NCBI RefSeq assembly: GCF_034661235.1 | Contig: NZ_CP141059.1 | Coordinates: 1,178,001 to 1,242,000, forward strand | Direction: 5' to 3' | DNA: 64,000 bases | Source: Nocardioides bizhenqiangii | Lineage (GTDB): Bacteria > Actinomycetota > Actinomycetes > Propionibacteriales > Nocardioidaceae | In this document: piece after piece, positions 9,315 to 17,335 of the stretch | How the letters are laid out: each line of letters begins with the position of its first letter | How positions within the stretch are numbered: the first letter of the stretch is position 1 | Notes under the pieces: model-generated | Database searches by the model: none | Told to the model about the DNA's origin: nothing | The model's input: only the letters and a program-made list of their open reading frames with translations | Position numbers and translations under genes: made by a program

Positions 9315-9510
9315 GCCCGAGCGCGTCGCAGATCGTCCGGCTCGCCCGGGCCATCGCTCCGCTCGGCCCAGGGTCGCCGAACGATGCGGCTGCGCCGCCG
9401 TGCGCCGCGCTGCCGGGCCGCAGTTGACGCGGTCATGGGTTGCGGCAGCTTGGCGGCTCGCTGCCGCCGGTCAGGCTGCCCGAGCGCGTCGCACGATCGT
9501 CCGGCTCGCC
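9315..9510. repeat. direct repeat pair in the gene-free stretch before ssb
   Basis: The 348-bp gap 9310-9657 contains a near-perfect direct repeat: 9315-9346 and 9478-9510 (gcccgagcgcgtcgca then gatcgtccggctcgcc) differ by a single inserted base. Between them, at 9421-9435, lies cagttgacgcggtca, which recurs exactly at 11907-11921. No ORF with plausible codon usage covers the stretch. The ssb ribosome site is at 9647-9651. Confidence 0.7.
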
Positions 9511-9657
9511 GCACCTGAGCCACCAACCGTCCACAGGCCGCTCGCCACGGCGTCTCTCTCCACAGCCGTGGTGCCGGCGCCGGTCGTCCGTCGGCGGCCC
9601 CGCGTGGACTCCGTCGTGGCCGGTCGCGAGTGCGGCCGGGGATATCGGAGGCATGAC

Positions 9658-10137
9658 ATGACGAACGACACGATGGTCACGGTCCAGGGCTGGCTGGGCA
9701 ACGAGCCCCAGCTGCGCCAGGTCGCCGGCACGAGCGTGGCCAACTTCCGCCTGGGCTGCACGCCACGCCGTTTCCATCGCGGCCGTCAGGAGTGGGTCGA
9801 CGGTCCGACCCAGTGGTACAGCGTCAGTGCCTGGCGGCTGCTCGGCGAGCACAGCAAGCGGTCCCTCCACGTCGGCGACCCGGTGATCGTGCACGGGCGG
9901 CTCAACCAGCGCAGCTACACGCGCGACGGCGTCGAGGTGACTGCGCTCGAGATCGAGGCGATCACCGTCGGGCACGACCTCACCCGCGGGGTGAGCTCGT
10001 TCAGCAAGACGGTCGGCTCTCCGCGGCGCGACGACCGGCCCCAGGAGCCGGCGGTCGCGTCCCCGGAGCAGGACCCGTGGGCGGTTCCCACGGCTCAGTC
10101 GCCCGAGGTCGCAGAGGTGGCGGCCGGCGCCGCGTGA
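9658..10137 (+). CDS. ssb: single-stranded DNA-binding protein (paralogue)
   Basis: This 159-aa OB-fold protein begins MTNDTMVTVQGWLGNEP, as actinobacterial SSB paralogues do. It has NFRLGC, a WYSVSAWR strand and VIVHGRL, all typical of SSB. The OB fold ends near residue 110. The tail is acidic and Pro-rich but ends in AAGAA rather than the canonical DDDIPF tip that recruits other proteins, so this is probably an accessory SSB (for example for competence or repair) and not the replication protein. ATG 9658 has GGAGG 7 nt upstream. It is monocistronic, with a terminator-like hairpin just downstream. Confidence 0.9.
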   Translation: MTNDTMVTVQGWLGNEPQLRQVAGTSVANFRLGCTPRRFHRGRQEWVDGPTQWYSVSAWRLLGEHSKRSLHVGDPVIVHGRLNQRSYTRDGVEVTALEIEAITVGHDLTRGVSSFSKTVGSPRRDDRPQEPAVASPEQDPWAVPTAQSPEVAEVAAGAA

Positions 10138-10148
10138 TGCCCGCCGGC

Positions 10149-10173
10149 GGTGGCCGGGGCCGGCTCGGCCACC
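10149..10173 (+). terminator. possible terminator after ssb
   Basis: An 8-bp perfect stem (ggtggccg, 10149-10156, with cggccacc, 10166-10173) encloses a 9-nt loop in the ssb-ettA gap. No T tract follows. Confidence 0.4.
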
Positions 10174-10202
10174 CCGCGCCGGTCCCGGTCACGGCCCGCA
10201 CG

Positions 10203-10208
10203 TAGGCT
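10203..10208 (+). promoter_or_regulatory. -10 hexamer of a leaderless promoter (ettA)
   Basis: TAGGCT, identical to the prsW box, lies 8 nt before the GTG at 10217 with no Shine-Dalgarno sequence. Confidence 0.55.
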
Positions 10209-10216
10209 CAGGCAAC

Positions 10217-11899
10217 GTGGCTGAGTACGTCTTCACCCTGCGCAACGTCCGTAAGGCTCACGGCGACAAGGTCGTCCTGGACAACGTGACCCTGTCGTTC
10301 CTCCACGGAGCCAAGATCGGCGTCGTCGGCCCCAACGGAGCCGGCAAGTCGTCGTTGCTCAAGATCATGGCGGGGCTCGACCGTCCCAACAACGGTGACG
10401 CGATCCTCGACCCCGACGCGACTGTCGGCATGCTCCAGCAGGAGCCGCCGCTGACGGAGGGCAAGACCGTCCTCGACAACGTCGAGGAGGCGGTGGGCGA
10501 GATCAAGCAGAAGCTCGACCGCTTCAACCAGATCTCCGAGGAGCTCGGCAACCCCGATGCCGACTACGACTCCCTCCTGGCCGAGATGGGCGACCTGCAG
10601 ACCGACCTCGACCACGCCAGCGCCTGGGACCTCGACAGCCGACTCGACCAGGCGATGGACGCCCTGCGCTGCCCTCCGCCGGACGCGATCGTCGACAACC
10701 TCTCCGGTGGTGAGCGACGCCGGGTCGCGCTGTGCAAGCTGCTCCTGCAGCAGCCCGACCTGCTGCTCCTCGACGAGCCCACCAACCACCTGGACGCGGA
10801 ATCGGTCCAGTGGCTGGAGGGCCACCTGAAGTCCTACCCCGGCGCCGTCCTCGCCGTCACCCACGACCGCTACTTCCTCGACAACGTCGCGGAGTGGATC
10901 GCCGAGGTCGACCGCGGCCGGATCCACGGCTACGAGGGCAACTACTCGACCTACCTGGAGACCAAGAAGGACCGTCTCAAGATCGAGGGCGCCAAGGACG
11001 CCAAGCGCGCGAAGATGCTCGAGAAGGAGCTGGAGTGGGTCCGGTCCAACGCCAAGGCGCGGCAGACCAAGAGCCGGGCCCGGCTCGCCCGGTACGAGGA
11101 GATGGCGGCCGAGGCCGAGCGCGACCGCAAGATCGACACCTCCGAGATCAACATCCCGGCCGGCCCTCGCCTCGGTGACATCGTGCTCGAGACCAAGGGG
11201 CTCACCAAGGGCTTCGAGGGTCGCGTCCTCATCGACGACCTGTCGTTCACGCTGCCCCGCGCGGGCATCGTCGGCGTGATCGGGCCCAACGGCGTCGGCA
11301 AGACCACGCTGTTCCGGATGATCACCGGCAGCGAGCAGCCGGACGCGGGCGACCTGACGGTCGGGCAGACGGTGAAGATCTCCTACGTCGACCAGAGCCG
11401 CGGCGGCATCGACCCGAACAAGAACGTCTGGGAGGTCGTCTCCGACGGCCTCGACTTCATCAAGGTCGCCAACTTCGAGATGAACTCGCGCGCCTACGTC
11501 GCCTCATTCGGGTTCAAGGGTCCCGACCAGCAGAAGAAGGCCGGCGTGCTGTCCGGTGGCGAGCGCAACCGCCTCAACCTCGCGCTCACGCTGAAGATGG
11601 GCGGCAACCTGCTGCTGCTCGACGAGCCGACCAACGACCTCGACGTCGAGACCCTGTCGTCCCTCGAGGACGCGCTGCTCGACTTCCCGGGCTGCGCGGT
11701 GGTCACCTCGCACGACCGGTGGTTCCTCGACCGCGTCGTCACCCACATCCTGGCGTGGGAGGGCGACAACGACGACCCCGCCAAGTGGTTCTGGTTCGAG
11801 GGCAACTTCGCGTCCTACGAGGAGAACAAGGTCGAGCGGCTCGGTGTCGAAGCGGCACGCCCGCACCGGGTCACCCACCGCCGCCTGACCAGAGATTAA
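10217..11899 (+). CDS. ettA: energy-dependent translational throttle protein EttA (ABC-F ATPase)
   Basis: This 560-aa soluble tandem ABC ATPase binds the ribosomal E site and gates the first peptide bond according to ATP/ADP level. Both nucleotide domains are complete. Walker A motifs are GPNGAGKSS (about 37-45) and GPNGVGKTT (about 355-363). Signatures are LSGGERRR and LSGGERNR. Walker B motifs end in LLLDEPTNHLD and LLLDEPTNDLD. Between the domains lies the charged P-site tRNA-interaction motif (KSRARLARYEEM). The EttA arm insertion in domain 1 (about 95-140) separates it from Uup-type ABC-F proteins. It is monocistronic, with a leaderless GTG start. Confidence 0.96.
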   Translation: MAEYVFTLRNVRKAHGDKVVLDNVTLSFLHGAKIGVVGPNGAGKSSLLKIMAGLDRPNNGDAILDPDATVGMLQQEPPLTEGKTVLDNVEEAVGEIKQKLDRFNQISEELGNPDADYDSLLAEMGDLQTDLDHASAWDLDSRLDQAMDALRCPPPDAIVDNLSGGERRRVALCKLLLQQPDLLLLDEPTNHLDAESVQWLEGHLKSYPGAVLAVTHDRYFLDNVAEWIAEVDRGRIHGYEGNYSTYLETKKDRLKIEGAKDAKRAKMLEKELEWVRSNAKARQTKSRARLARYEEMAAEAERDRKIDTSEINIPAGPRLGDIVLETKGLTKGFEGRVLIDDLSFTLPRAGIVGVIGPNGVGKTTLFRMITGSEQPDAGDLTVGQTVKISYVDQSRGGIDPNKNVWEVVSDGLDFIKVANFEMNSRAYVASFGFKGPDQQKKAGVLSGGERNRLNLALTLKMGGNLLLLDEPTNDLDVETLSSLEDALLDFPGCAVVTSHDRWFLDRVVTHILAWEGDNDDPAKWFWFEGNFASYEENKVERLGVEAARPHRVTHRRLTRD

Positions 11900-11906
11900 G
11901 CGCGCG

Positions 11907-11921
11907 CAGTTGACGCGGTCA
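11907..11921. repeat. 15-bp sequence shared with the ssb upstream region
   Basis: cagttgacgcggtca is identical to 9421-9435. After about 18 bp both copies continue with TGGCGGCT. Inside it TGACgcgGTCA is a short interrupted palindrome. It lies between the ettA stop and the convergent MarR stop. Confidence 0.5.
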
Positions 11922-11952
11922 GTGGTCGCCGTTGCTTGGCGGCTGCGAGGCC

Positions 11953-12483
11953 CTACCTGTCGTCGCGCATCTCCCGCTCGGGGTGGTCGGCGATCAGCCG
12001 GTCGGCAACGGCGTCCATGACCCTTCCCAGCGCGGCGAAGTCGTCGTCGTCGACGAGGTCGACGAGGTAGTCCCGCACGCCGGTCACGTGGGTCGGCGCG
12101 ACGTTGCGGAGCAGGAGGTCACCGCGCTCGGTCATCTTGCAGACGACGCCGCGACCGTCGACGGTCGAGCCGCACCGCTCGACGAGGCCTTCCGCCTCCA
12201 TCCGCTTGACCGTGTGCGTCACCCGGCTGCGGCTGTGGGCGAGCGAGTCGGCCAGCCGTGCCATCCGGAGCGCGCGGCCCTCGGCCTCGGAGAGACGGAC
12301 GAGGATCTCGTACTCCACCAGGGACACGCCGTGCTGCTTCCGAAGGTCGTCGTCCAGTCGGTCGAAGAGCAACGTGGTGCCGAGCACCAACGCGCGCCAC
12401 GACCGCTGCTGACGGTCGTCGAGCCACCGGGGCTCACGCCGGAGCCACGCCTCGCGGGTAGCCTCCAGGTCGGGCTCGGTCAC
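11953..12483 (-). CDS. MarR-family transcriptional regulator
   Basis: This 176-aa winged-helix regulator has the family layout. An N-terminal dimerisation helix is followed by LVEYEILVRLSEAEGRALRMARLADS and the recognition helix segment SRSRVTHTVKRMEAEGLVER (about 85-110). The wing carries DGRGVVCKMTERG, the conserved D-x-R of MarR wings. The start is GTG or ATG near 12483, and I keep the longest form. It is separated by 40 bp from the GNAT gene upstream on the same strand. The target is not evident, and no palindrome stands out in that gap. Confidence 0.9.
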   Translation of the reverse strand: MTEPDLEATREAWLRREPRWLDDRQQRSWRALVLGTTLLFDRLDDDLRKQHGVSLVEYEILVRLSEAEGRALRMARLADSLAHSRSRVTHTVKRMEAEGLVERCGSTVDGRGVVCKMTERGDLLLRNVAPTHVTGVRDYLVDLVDDDDFAALGRVMDAVADRLIADHPEREMRDDR

Positions 12484-12523
12484 CTTCGCAGTCTAAGTCC
12501 GCACGGGCCCGCTGTGTGTCGGC

Positions 12524-13096
12524 TCACCGAAGGTCGCGACGCACCAGGACCCGCGGAAATCCGGCCAGCACCGACGTGGTCTCGGCCGCGACCCGGAACC
12601 CGGCCGCCTCGAAGTTCTTCAGCAGACCCGGGTAGGCCATCGTCAGGTCGACCTTCGCGCCCCCGTTGTCGAGCGGGTACGCCTCGACCACCGGCGCCTG
12701 GCGGCTGCGGGCGAACTCCACTGCGCCCTCGATCAGCGCGTGCGAGATGCCCTGGCCGCGGTGACCGGGCCGGACCCGGACGCACCACAGCGACCACACC
12801 GGCAGGTCGTCGACGTGGGGGATCTTGCGGTTGCGGGCGAACGCCGTGTCCGCGCGCGGCGCGACCGCTGCCCAGCCGACCGGTTCGTCGCCGTCGTACG
12901 CCAGCACACCGGGCGGCGGATCGGCGCGGACCAGATCCGCGACGTACTCGCCCCGGGCCGGACCGCGGAGCTCGTTGTTGAGCTTGGACGGGATCCGGTA
13001 GCTCAGGCACCAGCACACGTTGGCGTCGGGTCGTTTCGGTCCGAGGACGGCGCGGACGTCGTCGAAGACCGTGGCCGGGCGGACGTCGATGCTCAT
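12524..13096 (-). CDS. GNAT-family N-acetyltransferase
   Basis: This 190-aa protein has the acetyl-CoA pyrophosphate loop RPGHRGQGISHALI (about 105-118) preceded by the strand WSLWCVRV, the hallmark of GNAT motif A. The N-terminal part contains VCWCLSY and a conserved KLNNELRGPARGEYV segment seen in uncharacterised actinobacterial GNATs. ATG 13096 (MSIDVRPAT) was chosen over an upstream in-frame start because the extra 24 residues are Arg-rich and overlap the thiolase gene end. The substrate is unknown. It lies 20 bp after the thiolase and is probably cotranscribed with it. Confidence 0.85.
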   Translation of the reverse strand: MSIDVRPATVFDDVRAVLGPKRPDANVCWCLSYRIPSKLNNELRGPARGEYVADLVRADPPPGVLAYDGDEPVGWAAVAPRADTAFARNRKIPHVDDLPVWSLWCVRVRPGHRGQGISHALIEGAVEFARSRQAPVVEAYPLDNGGAKVDLTMAYPGLLKNFEAAGFRVAAETTSVLAGFPRVLVRRDLR

Positions 13097-13116
13097 GCCA
13101 TCGAGGTGCCGGGGGT

Positions 13117-14343
13117 TCAGCTGAGCCGCTCGACGATCATCGCCATGCCCTGGCCGCCGCCGACGCACATCGTGATGAGGCCGGTGGTCTTGTCGTGCCA
13201 GTCGAGCGAGTTCAGCATCGTGTTCTGCAGCCGGGCACCGGTCATGCCGAACGGGTGCCCGACCGCGATCGCGCCGCCGTTGACGTTGAGCCGGTCGAGG
13301 TCGATGCCGAGGTCCTGGTACGACGGCACCACCTGCGCCGCGAACGCCTCGTTGATCTCGACCAGGTCGATGTCGCCGATGGTCATGTTCGCATTGGCGA
13401 GCGCCTTCTTCGTGGCCTCGACCGGGCCGAGGCCCATGATCTCGGGGGAGAGGCCGCTGACGCCGGTGGAGACGATCCGGGCCAGCGGGGTCACGCCGAG
13501 CTCCTTGGCCTTCGTGTCCGACATGATGACGACGGCGGCGGCGCCGTCGTTGAGCGGGCAGCAGTTGCCGGCGGTGACCACCCCGTCCGGGCGGAAGACC
13601 GGTTCCAGCTGCGAGATCGCCTCATAGGTGACGCCCGCCCGGGGGCCGTCGTCCTTGGAGACGACAGTCCCGTCGGAGAGCGTCACCGGCGTGATCTCCC
13701 GCTCCCAGAAACCGTCGGCGATCGCCTTCTCGGCCAGGTTCTGCGACCGGACCCCGAACTCGTCGAGCTCCTTGCGGTCCAGGCCCCGCATCCGGGCGAC
13801 GTTCTCAGCCGTCTGTCCCATCGCGATGTAGACGTCGGGGAGCTGCCCGTCCTCGCGCGGGTCGTGCCAGTCGCCAGAATCAGCGGAGCCGCCCTGGGCC
13901 ATTCTTTCCGTGCGCTGCTGGGCATCGGCGAAGAGCGGGTTCCTGGTGTTGGGGATGTGGTCCGACGTACCGAACTGGAACCGCGAGACGGTCTCGACAC
14001 CGGCCGAGATGAAGACGTCACCCTCGCCGGCCTTGATCGCGTGGAACGCCATCCGCGAGGTCTGCACCGAGGAGGAGCAGTACCGGGTGATCGTGGCGCC
14101 GGGGATCTCGTAGCCGAGCAGCGTGGTCACGATCCGCGCCATGTTGTTCCCGGCCTCGCCGCCGGGCAGCCCGCAGCCGAGGTAGAGGTCCTCGACCTCG
14201 TTGGGGTCGAGTGCGGGGATCTTGTCGAGCGCCGCCTTGATGATGAGGGCGGAGAGGTCGTCAGGGCGGAAGTCCTTCAGCGAACCCTTGTTGGCCCGCC
14301 CGATCGGCGTACGGGCGGCAGAAACGATGACGGCCTCGGGCAT
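13117..14343 (-). CDS. acetyl-CoA C-acetyltransferase (thiolase)
   Basis: This 408-aa cytoplasmic thiolase cleaves or condenses acyl-CoA and acetyl-CoA. The nucleophilic Cys lies in TRYCSSSVQT (about residue 89). NEAFAAQ and GGAIAVGHPFGMTG (catalytic His) are present, and the C-terminal CVGGGQGMA supplies the second catalytic Cys. This is a full-length family member starting MPEAVIVSAARTPIG. GAGGAG lies just upstream on the minus strand. It could act in beta-oxidation or polyhydroxybutyrate and ketone metabolism, and the sequence does not decide. An acyl-CoA thioesterase is divergently transcribed 139 bp away. Confidence 0.95.
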   Translation of the reverse strand: MPEAVIVSAARTPIGRANKGSLKDFRPDDLSALIIKAALDKIPALDPNEVEDLYLGCGLPGGEAGNNMARIVTTLLGYEIPGATITRYCSSSVQTSRMAFHAIKAGEGDVFISAGVETVSRFQFGTSDHIPNTRNPLFADAQQRTERMAQGGSADSGDWHDPREDGQLPDVYIAMGQTAENVARMRGLDRKELDEFGVRSQNLAEKAIADGFWEREITPVTLSDGTVVSKDDGPRAGVTYEAISQLEPVFRPDGVVTAGNCCPLNDGAAAVVIMSDTKAKELGVTPLARIVSTGVSGLSPEIMGLGPVEATKKALANANMTIGDIDLVEINEAFAAQVVPSYQDLGIDLDRLNVNGGAIAVGHPFGMTGARLQNTMLNSLDWHDKTTGLITMCVGGGQGMAMIVERLS

Positions 14344-14482
14344 GGGGCACTCCTCGATGAGCGTGGACGGAACCAGCCCAGACTAGTGGGGCCGGACTGG
14401 AACACGTTGCAGTGGTGTCGGACGCCACAGCAGCGACCGGCCGTCGGCACCCGGCCGGCCCGTACGGCGGGCGCGTGCAACG

Positions 14483-15358
14483 ATGCTGAGCGTGCGGCAC
14501 CGCTATGCCTGCCCGATCCGTTGGGCCGACCTCGACCTGCTCGGGCACGTCAACAACGTGCGCTACGTCGACTACCTGCAGGAGGCGCGGGTGGACCTGC
14601 TGCGCGCCCACCGGTGGTCGGGACCGGCCGAGGCGACCGAGTCGCTGGTCGACGCCATCATCGTCATCCGGCACGAGGTGACCTACCGGGCACCCCTGCT
14701 CTTCGGCGAGCGACCGGTCCTCATCGAGTGCTGGGTGACCCAGCTGCGGGCCGGATCCTTCACGCTCGCCTACGAGGTCTTCCACGAGGACGAGGACGGC
14801 GCTCGGGTCGTCTACCTCGAGGCCAGCACGGTGCTGGCGCCGTTCCGCTTCGACACGGAGAGCCCGCGCCGGCTGAGCGCGGAGGAGCGAGCGGCGCTCG
14901 AGCCCTACCTCGAGCCCGTGCAGCGCGAGCGTCCGGCACCGCTGGTCGTCGACCGGGTCCGCGCCCGTCGCTACCCGGTCCAGGTGCGCTTCAGCGACGT
15001 CGACGTCTATCGGCACGTGAACAACGTCGTGTACTTCGAGTACTTCCAGGAGGCGCGGATCCGGTTGTTCATGGAGCTGGGGCGCGGTGTGTCACGTGCG
15101 CGGACGCTCGAGGTCGTCGTCGCCCGAACCGATGTCGACTACCTCGCGCCGATCACGCTCCGTGCCGACGCTTACGACTGCTGGACGCAGGTCGCGCACG
15201 TCGGGCGGACGTCCCTGGTCATCGAGTCGGAGATCGCCGACGGCGACCGGGCGCTCGCCCGGGCCCGGGTCGTGCTGGTGTTCTTCGACCCCGAGACGCA
15301 GCGGCCGACCGAGCCGCCGGCCGACTACCAGGCGCGGTTGCGCTCCGCACTGGCCTGA
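14483..15358 (+). CDS. acyl-CoA thioesterase with two hotdog domains
   Basis: This 291-aa protein is built from two 4-hydroxybenzoyl-CoA-thioesterase-like (YbgC/FadM-type) hotdog folds. Domain 1 starts at YACPIRWADLDLLGHVNNV and domain 2 (about 160) at YPVQVRFSDVDVYRHVNNV. Each has the D-x-x-x-H-V-N-N catalytic signature and a Y-x-x-Q-E-A-R helix. It hydrolyses acyl-CoA, chain length unknown, in the cytoplasm. The start could be ATG 14483 or GTG 14492, and no clear ribosome site favours one. Its 3' end overlaps the convergent ECF sigma gene by 34 bp, so the two transcripts are antisense at their ends. Confidence 0.9.
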   Translation: MLSVRHRYACPIRWADLDLLGHVNNVRYVDYLQEARVDLLRAHRWSGPAEATESLVDAIIVIRHEVTYRAPLLFGERPVLIECWVTQLRAGSFTLAYEVFHEDEDGARVVYLEASTVLAPFRFDTESPRRLSAEERAALEPYLEPVQRERPAPLVVDRVRARRYPVQVRFSDVDVYRHVNNVVYFEYFQEARIRLFMELGRGVSRARTLEVVVARTDVDYLAPITLRADAYDCWTQVAHVGRTSLVIESEIADGDRALARARVVLVFFDPETQRPTEPPADYQARLRSALA

Positions 15359-15888
15359 GAAGGGGGAGGCAGCGCGCCGCGGAGCTTCTTGAGGCCCCGG
15401 TGCCGCGCCACTCGCACGGCGACCGCGCTGATGCCGAGCGCCTCGGCCGTCGCGGCGATGTCGAGACCGAGCACCTCGAGGCAGGTCACGACGTCCCGCT
15501 CGCGGTCGGGGAGGCCCTGAAGCGCCTCCCGCACCCATTCGGCTCCGGCGTACGCCGACTCCGGTCCCGGCACGCTGTGGTCGTCCGTGGGGATCGTCGC
15601 GTTCGCGGCGTGACGCCGGCCGGTGCGCCTCCGGGAGTTGGCCGCGTGGTTGCGGGCGATGCCGAACAGCCAGCCGGCGAACTCCGACGAGGTGCCGTGG
15701 AAGTCGGCGATCTTCTGGGCCGCGACCAGCCACGCCTCGGCGGCCAGGTCGTCCGCGCTCTCGTCGAGACCCGACGTGCGTGTCTCCAACCACAGGACCA
15801 AGCGCCCGGCGTGAGCTCGGTAGAGCTCACGCCAGGCTTCAGGGTCACCGCTTTTGGCCGCGGCGACCAGGTCGTCGTCGGACCTCAC
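15325..15888 (-). CDS. ECF-type RNA polymerase sigma factor
   Basis: This 187-aa sigma-70-family factor has region 2 with DDLAAEAWLVAAQKI and WLFGIARNHAANSRRR (about 45-95) and region 4 with LPDRERDVVTCLEVLGLDIAA and a helix-turn-helix ending VRVARHRGLKKL. It starts at GTG 15888. The gene upstream on the same strand encodes a one-helix membrane protein with a long His-rich tail that could be its regulator, though the 164-bp gap argues against tight coupling. The 3' end runs into the convergent thioesterase gene. Confidence 0.92.
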   Translation of the reverse strand: MRSDDDLVAAAKSGDPEAWRELYRAHAGRLVLWLETRTSGLDESADDLAAEAWLVAAQKIADFHGTSSEFAGWLFGIARNHAANSRRRTGRRHAANATIPTDDHSVPGPESAYAGAEWVREALQGLPDRERDVVTCLEVLGLDIAATAEALGISAVAVRVARHRGLKKLRGALPPPSQASAERNRAW

Positions 15889-16052
15889 CGAGCGTGCTCA
15901 GCTCCCATATCCCCGCGCGCTTCGTGCTGGCCGCGGCGCGGCCAGACGTGCACGCACCCGTTCCATTGTGCAACAACCGGATGCGCTGTGCGCGTCCCGA
16001 TCGCGCGCACTGCTGCCACCCGGTCGAGGGCAAGAGCTGTCGTCGCGCTCGG

Positions 16053-16820
16053 TCAGCGGCGACCCCTTCCGGGTGCCTGCTTGGCGTGGCCCTTGCCCTT
16101 GCCGTGGTGCTTGCCCTTGGCCTGGTGCTTGCCCTTGCCGTGGTGCTTGCCTACGGCATGGTGCTTGCTCTTGCCATGGTGCTCGCCTACGGCGTGGTGC
16201 TCGACCGCACCGTACTGCTCGACCTTGTCGTGACCGTTGCCGTGGCCCCGACCCCGACCCTTGTCCTTCGACTCCTCGCCGCTGTGCCGCGACTTGTCGT
16301 GACCCAAGGCATGTCCGTTGCCGTTGCCGTTGCCGTCGCTCGTGCCGGCGTGCTCGACGTGGTCCTTGTCCTTGGCCCTGCCCGGGCGGTCAGCGGACGA
16401 CTTGCTCCCCTTCGGCTGCCGGGGCCGGATGTCCGGGGGCGGCGCCGCCGTGGTCAGCACGGAAGCCTCCGTGCCTGGCAGCCCTGGGGACCATGGGCTG
16501 CCAGGCGTGGAGGATCCGACGTCGGGTCGTGGGGCCTCGACGTCGTCTCCAGCACTCGGAACACCGGTCGTCACCTGGGTCGGTCGCTCCGCCGGTCCGG
16601 CCCTGAGGTCGGATCCGGGCGAGGCTCCCGCTACCCAGGTCGTCGCACCGATGACGGCGATGATCGCCGCACCGGCGCACGCACGAACGGCGGCGTACCG
16701 AGCGGTCCGAACGGCGGGTGACGAGGTGGCGCTGAGCTCCGCCAGCTGGTGGAGCAGCACAGGTCCCGGTTCCAGGGTCGGTGGGGCGACCCGGAGCCGT
16801 GGATGGGACCTTCGCGTCAT
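16053..16820 (-). CDS. single-pass membrane protein with a His/Lys/Gly-rich repetitive tail
   Basis: This 255-aa protein has an N-terminal cytoplasmic segment of about 50 residues and one transmembrane helix (about 52-72, CAGAAIIAVIGATTWVAGA). A Pro/Ser/Thr-rich region follows, then a 100-residue extremely basic tail of KHHGKGKH-type repeats, with more than 20 His. Its position next to an ECF sigma gene, and the short N-terminal domain before the helix, resemble an anti-sigma factor, but no ZAS zinc motif (HxxxCxxC) is present. The His-rich tail could bind metals outside the cell. ATG 16820 has GGAAGAG 7 nt upstream. Confidence 0.75.
   Translation of the reverse strand: MTRRSHPRLRVAPPTLEPGPVLLHQLAELSATSSPAVRTARYAAVRACAGAAIIAVIGATTWVAGASPGSDLRAGPAERPTQVTTGVPSAGDDVEAPRPDVGSSTPGSPWSPGLPGTEASVLTTAAPPPDIRPRQPKGSKSSADRPGRAKDKDHVEHAGTSDGNGNGNGHALGHDKSRHSGEESKDKGRGRGHGNGHDKVEQYGAVEHHAVGEHHGKSKHHAVGKHHGKGKHQAKGKHHGKGKGHAKQAPGRGRR
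16093..16200 (-). repeat. six 18-bp tandem repeats inside the His-rich protein gene
   Basis: Six contiguous 18-bp units run 16093-16110, 16111-16128, 16129-16146, 16147-16164, 16165-16182 and 16183-16200. They are based on ttgcccttgccgtggtgc and diverge by 0-6 bases. Each codes for six residues, so copy-number change keeps the frame. Confidence 0.9.
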
Positions 16821-16883
16821 CGTCGTCTCTTCCGCTCGAACTCGGCTTGCATCAAGTACCTGTCGCGAGCGGGGCAAAGTGTT

Positions 16884-16912
16884 ACCACTTCCCGTAATTA
16901 CCTGGAAGTGGT
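16884..16912 (-). promoter_or_regulatory. palindromic operator-like site upstream of the His-rich protein
   Basis: accacttcc (16884-16892) and ggaagtggt (16904-16912) form a perfect 9-bp inverted repeat with an 11-bp AT-richer spacer. It lies about 65-90 bp before the ATG at 16820 and could bind a dimeric regulator. Confidence 0.5.
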
Positions 16913-16944
16913 CTGGACCAGTCGGACGGTCGGCAGAGTCGCGG

Positions 16945-17328
16945 TCAGCCGGGGGTGTTGACCATGAACGTCGCCGCGTGCGTCACGTAGGCCCAGAACT
17001 GGGCGTCCTGCTCGGGAGTCAGCTCGACCGAATCGAGGGCTGCGCGGAAGTGGGTGAGCCAGCGGTCGCGAGCCTCCATGTCCACGGGGAACGGGGCATG
17101 CCGCATCCGCAACCGCGGATGGCCGCGGCGCTCCGAGTACGTCGTCGGCCCGCCCCAGTACTGCACCAGGAAGAGGAGGAAACGCTCCTCGGCCGGGCCG
17201 AGGTCCTCCTCGGGATAGAGTGGCCGGAGGACGTCGTCGCCGGCCACGCCCTCGTAGAACTTCGCGACGATCCGACGAAAGGTCTCGAACCCGCCGATCT
17301 CCTCGTAGAACGTCTGCGCTTCCGTCAC
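16945..17328 (-). CDS. glbO: truncated hemoglobin, group II (GlbO-like)
   Basis: This 127-aa globin starts TEAQTFYEEIGGFETFRRIV and contains LFLVQYWGGP, YSERRGHPRLRMRHAPF (proximal His F8 region) and RWLTHFRAALD, the hallmarks of 2-on-2 group II globins. It binds heme and probably O2 or NO in the cytoplasm. GTG 17328 is chosen because it lies 8 bp after the mscS stop and matches the usual N-terminus. The frame extends further but into that gene. It is cotranscribed with the mechanosensitive channel. Confidence 0.92.
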   Translation of the reverse strand: MTEAQTFYEEIGGFETFRRIVAKFYEGVAGDDVLRPLYPEEDLGPAEERFLLFLVQYWGGPTTYSERRGHPRLRMRHAPFPVDMEARDRWLTHFRAALDSVELTPEQDAQFWAYVTHAATFMVNTPG

Positions 17329-17335
17329 GCGTCCA

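Noticed and set aside
15325..15358. Overlap of sigma factor and thioesterase ends as a misannotation
   Set aside because: Both reading frames keep good codon usage and family-typical ends up to the stops, so a true convergent overlap is accepted.
16093..16200. Possible CRISPR array
   Set aside because: The repeats are contiguous, without spacers, and code for a protein tail. No cas genes are present in the window.
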